64,000 bases of DNA, taken from the NCBI GenBank assembly GCA_028280445.1, contig JANQLU010000012.1, positions 1-64,000 of the forward strand. Direction: 5' to 3'. Shown piece after piece: positions 60,309-64,000 of the stretch. Position 1 is the first letter of the stretch, and every line of letters begins with the position of its first letter. Under the pieces are notes generated by a model. That model saw only the letters and a list, made by a program, of their open reading frames with translations, was not told where the DNA came from and did no database searches. A program made the translations under genes and the position numbers. This stretch comes from Pirellulaceae bacterium (GTDB taxonomy: Bacteria; Planctomycetota; Planctomycetia; Pirellulales; Pirellulaceae).

Positions 60309-61464
60309 CACTTATGCGTTAGTGTGGATGATTCTGGCTATCGTTCCACATGGAGTCTACCCTCAATCTGAACTCGAACGTGAAGCGAAAAAACAATTAA
60401 GTCTAGTCGGCGCCAACGAACCGGGAATGCTGTTGAGCGTGACCAAAAAAGACAAGATCTTATTAAAGGAGGCCAAAGGATTTGCCAATCTTAAATGCCA
60501 AATCAAGTTCGACTCGCAGACGCCAATGCGAATTGCCTCGCTAACCAAGCAATTCGTGGTTGTGGCGGCCATAAGGCTGGTTGAAGATGGTGTTCTCACG
60601 CTGGATGCGCCGGTTCACCGGTATCTTCCGAGAATGAAGAAGCTGGGAGACCAAATCACGATCAGGCACCTTTTGAATCACACATCAGGATTGCCTCATC
60701 ACTCGTTGCTTTTTATGAATGCGGAAAGAGTCCCATTTGATATGGACGCGCCGGGAGGTTTCCTTTTTGCACCACTTGGTTCTCGATCCAAGGATTTCAT
60801 GCCAACCAACAAGGAAGTGCTAGATATTCTCGTCGAATTTCCCAAGTTGAGATCTAAAACAGGGGAAAAATGGGAATACAACAATTCTGCCTACGTCGTC
60901 CTGACTTTGGTCGTAGAGAAAATAACCGGTTTAAGATTCGAAACGTATCTACAGCGCAAAGTGCTATCGCCTTTGGATATGCGAAATACCGGCTTGGCCA
61001 GACCATTGGAAGTGAGACGCAATACGCTTGCTAAAAGCTATGAGAAGCAGGGAAACAAATTCGTCGAAAAGGACTATTCACCGTTTAACAATATTTTTGG
61101 CGATGGCGGTTTGTATTCGACGCTCGATGACATGACAGATTGGCGCAAGGCTTGGCAAACTACTTCGATACTGAAGCGTGAGTCGATTGAGCAAATACTT
61201 GCACCAGCCAAATTAAACAATGGTAAGCCGGCATCTGATGTGCCTCGAGGAAAAGGATACGGAATGGGCTGGTTCATCGATGAACTTGACGGCAAGAAGT
61301 ATTACTATCACGGAGGAGGCTGGGCCAACTTTCGTCATGCGGTCCTGTGGTCGCCAAGTCACGAGGTTTGGATTGTCGTACTCACCAATCGATATGACTC
61401 CAAGCCCTACGAACAAGCTAAAAACCTGTTTGCCGCACTACTCAAAGACGAAGCAAAGGACTAG
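60289..61464 (+). CDS. Secreted serine beta-lactamase-like hydrolase (class C type)
   Basis: This 391-residue protein has an N-terminal hydrophobic segment (about 5-25) and the serine penicillin-recognising motifs: SLTK with Ser84 and Lys87, YNN (Tyr197) and HGG (341-343) in place of KTG. This HGG form marks esterase or peptidase-like members of Pfam Beta-lactamase rather than true antibiotic-hydrolysing AmpC. It acts outside the cytoplasm. It starts at GTG inside the MarR gene and is presumably controlled by it. Confidence 0.88.
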   Translation: MLFKTVSTYALVWMILAIVPHGVYPQSELEREAKKQLSLVGANEPGMLLSVTKKDKILLKEAKGFANLKCQIKFDSQTPMRIASLTKQFVVVAAIRLVEDGVLTLDAPVHRYLPRMKKLGDQITIRHLLNHTSGLPHHSLLFMNAERVPFDMDAPGGFLFAPLGSRSKDFMPTNKEVLDILVEFPKLRSKTGEKWEYNNSAYVVLTLVVEKITGLRFETYLQRKVLSPLDMRNTGLARPLEVRRNTLAKSYEKQGNKFVEKDYSPFNNIFGDGGLYSTLDDMTDWRKAWQTTSILKRESIEQILAPAKLNNGKPASDVPRGKGYGMGWFIDELDGKKYYYHGGGWANFRHAVLWSPSHEVWIVVLTNRYDSKPYEQAKNLFAALLKDEAKD

Positions 61465-61783
61465 CTGTACTTGAACCTCGTCGGTCAAGGGGTTTGAGTT
61501 GCTCAGCTACTGTTTCGCAGGCTGCCAGAATCCTTTTGCTGTCTCCGGTTATTGTGTTTCGCTTACCCGAATTTGTTCGAACACGTTGCAATGACTTACA
61601 ACTTTGTCAACTTGGCACCAAAGTTGGTTCGAAGCTGATTGGCAGCTATGATATGTCTGCTATGTGATGTTGTTTCGTACATTGGTTTCCGCTCGACAAT
61701 GTACAAACGCGATGGTCGACGCGATCGATTCACTTAAGTTTGCGATGACCGGAACTACATTGATCAAATTGGTGGTATCTGTG

Positions 61784-62539
61784 ATGACAAAATTCGATAA
61801 CAGCCGGTTGCGAGAGATCAACGTCAGTCAGGCCGGTTTGAGTAAGTTGCGGCTGTATCCCAAAGTCTATCCGTATGCCTTTTGGGTTTGGCAGATTCCC
61901 GAAGTCCAGCGGCAAGGCGGCATGGTCGCTTTTCGTGGCGATTGCCGGCGCGAGGCGGAAGGAATGCGAGATGTTAAAGCCATCCACTGGCACATGTCGA
62001 AATTTATTCGAACGGTCGGAGGTATTGATGGTTTGGTGGTTCAAACCGACGAACTGGAAGGTGATTGGCATCAACGATTGACTTATCTTCCCGCATCGAT
62101 TCAATGGCCCGAGACTTTTCGCGTACTTTATCAAGTTGACCCGGATCGTTACGAGTGGGCGGTGCAGGTTTGGGGTGAGGACCGCGTTCGGGGCCATGGC
62201 AACTGTGCTAAGTCCGAGATGGATCAGTACCTCTGTTCGCTGCCACCGTCGGAACGTGGCATCACGGTTCAAACATTGGCGGACGGCCTGAATGTCGGAT
62301 TGCCAGCGGAACAGATCGACGAACTGATCGCCACCTCCGAGCAACCGAACGAATTGTATTTCACCTATCAAAAATCGGATGGTACGTTTTCAGCTCGTCA
62401 TGTCACCGTGGAACGTCTAACCGGTAAATCGATTCGCGGAATGGATCACAAGGACGGAAAGACAAAAAACTTCAGGATCGATCGTATCACCGAAGCGAGA
62501 TATCAGGAAAAGCCGATCTATACCGGTCGCCCACGATGA
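61784..62539 (+). CDS. Hypothetical protein with WYL-like C-terminus
   Basis: Up to 291 residues from an upstream start at 61664; ATG 61784 gives about 251. The N-terminal half is rich in Trp and Arg. The C-terminal part VERLTGKSIRGMDHKDGKTKNFRIDRITEA resembles the end of WYL ligand-binding domains, although no DNA-binding domain precedes it. Function unknown; no neighbours in operon distance. Confidence 0.5.
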   Translation: MTKFDNSRLREINVSQAGLSKLRLYPKVYPYAFWVWQIPEVQRQGGMVAFRGDCRREAEGMRDVKAIHWHMSKFIRTVGGIDGLVVQTDELEGDWHQRLTYLPASIQWPETFRVLYQVDPDRYEWAVQVWGEDRVRGHGNCAKSEMDQYLCSLPPSERGITVQTLADGLNVGLPAEQIDELIATSEQPNELYFTYQKSDGTFSARHVTVERLTGKSIRGMDHKDGKTKNFRIDRITEARYQEKPIYTGRPR

Positions 62540-62835
62540 CACCAACGCCGTGCAATGAAACCTTTTTTACAAAATCGTTCCGTTGCCCGGCACAGGAAAC
62601 AATGATCGCACGGCCACCAGCCATTAAAAATACTGAGGCATATTTTTCGATGTTTAGATGTGACAATTGTAGTTTTCGACTCAGCGTCGTGGTTTTTGCA
62701 GTAAACGGCTCAATCAACAACTGTTCAGCAAAACACGAGACAACCCGTCTTGAAATCTATTAATCGCAATTATACGATTAATCTTTTGATTTGAAAACTG
62801 CGTTATTAGAAGAATTGAGGATTGTTGGTGAGCCG

Positions 62836-63336
62836 ATGAAGATACAACGAAATATTAAGATTTTTGCACTAGGATTCTCGATTGCCTTGGCCGGCCTGTT
62901 GCTATCTCCGCGTTCGGGATGGGCGCAGCAAAATTCAAAACAGCAGCGACAGCAAGCCGTCGAAAAGAAAAACAAAATTCCAGAACCCATTCGCGGGCTT
63001 GTTGCCGGATTCAACGCTGGTGATCCGAAAAAAATGGGTGAATTCGTAACTAAAGACTGCGAAATTCGTTATGTCGATCAAAAAGGTGCGGCGGCGGTTG
63101 GGACACGCGGACGCGATCAATTGATCAAAGAGATGCAGGGTTATTTCAGATCGGTCAAAAACGTGCGCAGCGAACTTTCGCAAGTTTCCGTTGCGGGGCG
63201 TTTTGTTTCCGCAAAAGAAACTGTTGGCTGGGATTCGCGAGGAAAACGGCGTTCACAATATTCATTGGTCGTTTTCGAATTGGATTCCAACAAAAAACTG
63301 ATTGCCAGAGTGTGGTATTTCCCGGCTCAAAAGTAA
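62836..63336 (+). CDS. Secreted NTF2/SnoaL-like protein
   Basis: This protein of about 166 residues starts at ATG 62836. It has a signal peptide (cleavage near GWAQ) and a single cone-shaped NTF2/DUF4440-type domain (about 47-165; LVAGFNAGDPKKMGEFV, DQLIKEMQGYF). Such domains bind small molecules or act as cyclases or isomerases. Intact; function unknown. Confidence 0.75.
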   Translation: MKIQRNIKIFALGFSIALAGLLLSPRSGWAQQNSKQQRQQAVEKKNKIPEPIRGLVAGFNAGDPKKMGEFVTKDCEIRYVDQKGAAAVGTRGRDQLIKEMQGYFRSVKNVRSELSQVSVAGRFVSAKETVGWDSRGKRRSQYSLVVFELDSNKKLIARVWYFPAQK

Positions 63337-63383
63337 GCCCGTAAAAAGAAAACAGGATCGTTGTTCAGAGAAACTGGCTGGCA

Positions 63384-63440
63384 GTAGGGCCGGTTCCCAC
63401 CGGCCAATCCAGCTAACCGGCCGGTGGGAACCGGCCCTAC
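63384..63440. repeat. Palindromic repeat family B, copy 2
   Basis: Perfect 22-bp arms at 63384-63405 and 63419-63440, identical to the arms at 11378-11399 and 11559-11580, here with a 13-bp spacer. It is directly followed by repeat A copy 2. Confidence 0.85.
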
Positions 63441-63460
63441 GGCGCTCTAATCGTAAGCGC

Positions 63461-63541
63461 GAAGCGTGAGCGAGGGACCACAATCACGCTGATGTACGGT
63501 GAAACGTGGTCCCTCGCTCACGCTTCGGGTTGTGATTTTCT
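63461..63541. repeat. Palindromic repeat family A, copy 2
   Basis: Arms 63461-63480 and 63507-63526 are perfect inverted repeats (GAAGCGTGAGCGAGGGACCA and complement). The 35 bp at 63507-63541 are identical to 7648-7682. It ends 6 bp before the stop codon of the convergent SnoaL gene. Confidence 0.85.
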
Positions 63542-63546
63542 TGACC

Positions 63547-63984
63547 TCATTGGTCATCGGTTTCATTCAACTGGTCCAAAATGCCTTTACCACTGTAGCA
63601 CCAGCGTTCAGCGATCTTGCCGGATTCGATTCGATAAATTGCGATCGCTTCCAAGACAACCCGTTTGCCGGTCGCCGCGATACCCAGCATCTCACCGGTA
63701 TGAGTTGCTTCGGCATAAATCCGCGCAACAACTCGGTCGCCATCGGCGAAGATATCTTTGATCTCGTGTTTCGTGTCTGCAAATCCGCTACGGGAAATTT
63801 CAAACGCGCGACGAACACCTTCGATACCACCGGCCGTTGCACGAATGGGTGACGGCGCGTGATCTCGGTAGTCATTGGTGTAAAACTCTTCGGCTGCTGG
63901 AACATTTCCTGCATCGGATTGTTGAACGAGCCTTTCAATGAGCTCGATGTTTTTGCGTTCAGTTTCAGATTTCATAACGATCAC
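63547..63984 (-). CDS. SnoaL-like ester cyclase family protein
   Basis: This protein of about 145 residues (a second ATG at 63975 is possible) has a single SnoaL/NTF2 domain: IELIERLVQQSDAGNVPAAEEFY, DHAPSP, GVRRAFEISRSGFAD and AEATHTGEMLGIAATGKRV. SnoaL-like proteins cyclise or isomerise small molecules; cytoplasmic, no signal peptide. It is convergent with the NTF2-like gene at 62836, with two repeats between them. Confidence 0.82.
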   Translation of the reverse strand: MIVMKSETERKNIELIERLVQQSDAGNVPAAEEFYTNDYRDHAPSPIRATAGGIEGVRRAFEISRSGFADTKHEIKDIFADGDRVVARIYAEATHTGEMLGIAATGKRVVLEAIAIYRIESGKIAERWCYSGKGILDQLNETDDQ

Positions 63985-64000
63985 TCATAAACCAAGGATT

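Noticed and set aside
62536..62763. 75-residue frame overlapping the preceding stop by ATGA
   Set aside because: Overlap looks attractive but there is no ribosome binding site, composition is unusual and no motif is present; the overlap is probably chance.
1..64000. CRISPR array
   Set aside because: No set of evenly spaced short direct repeats was found; the repeats seen are isolated palindromes.

Overview
The window looks like a chromosome segment of a planctomycete, probably of the Pirellula/Rhodopirellula/Mariniblastus type. The supporting signs are a pair of formylglycine-type sulfatases, two secreted proteins with PEP-CTERM-like C-termini, several secreted HEAT/PDZ/coiled-coil proteins of unknown role, tRNA genes without an encoded CCA, and families of long GC-rich palindromic repeats between genes. 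No ribosomal RNA and no CRISPR array were seen.

Layout. (1) 1-3765 is the end of an integrated element. It holds a tyrosine recombinase next to the 3' end of tRNA-Leu(UAA), a divergent pair of tiny genes (ribbon-helix-helix and zinc ribbon) and an unknown operon running off the left edge. (2) 3850-28862 is ordinary chromosome: a TetR regulator with an FAD monooxygenase, a MarR regulator divergent from a PLP decarboxylase, an acetyltransferase, a cysteine-synthase-like enzyme, a complete RND efflux operon, a PDZ protein, two overlapping sulfatases, a metzincin-like PEP-CTERM protein, a lipoprotein, a coiled-coil protein and an HtrA-like protease without a signal peptide. (3) 28951-54319 is a double insertion at one tRNA-Ser(GCU) gene. 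Element 1 (28951-46107) is bounded by a 19-bp repeat of the tRNA 3' end; element 2 (46147-54319) is bounded by a 33-bp repeat of the tRNA 5' half. Removing both would restore htrA-like / tRNA-Ser / tRNA-Met. (4) 54524-64000 is chromosome again: tRNA-Met, a secreted HEAT-like protein, a DUF2007-like membrane protein, a NagD-type HAD phosphatase, a MarR regulator coupled to a serine beta-lactamase-like hydrolase, and NTF2/SnoaL-fold proteins.

How the genes work together. Element 1 carries a tight six-gene operon on the minus strand: hsdM, hsdS, a coiled-coil/CHAT caspase-like protease, a DUF262/DUF1524 nuclease-like protein, hsdR and a small C-terminally membrane-anchored protein. Overlapping or near-touching reading frames suggest one defence unit, with Type I restriction coupled to a possible abortive protease and a second nuclease. 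Element 2 carries a homologue of the same small membrane protein, a degenerate-looking integrase, a DUF4145 protein, a channel-like membrane protein, a TIR-like protein, an HNH nuclease and phage remnants (tail-fibre-like N-terminus, terminase fragment). It looks like a decayed prophage or satellite that has become a defence-type island. The best candidates for something new are the RM-CHAT-DUF262-membrane operon, the shared small membrane family, and the two-sided use of one tRNA gene.
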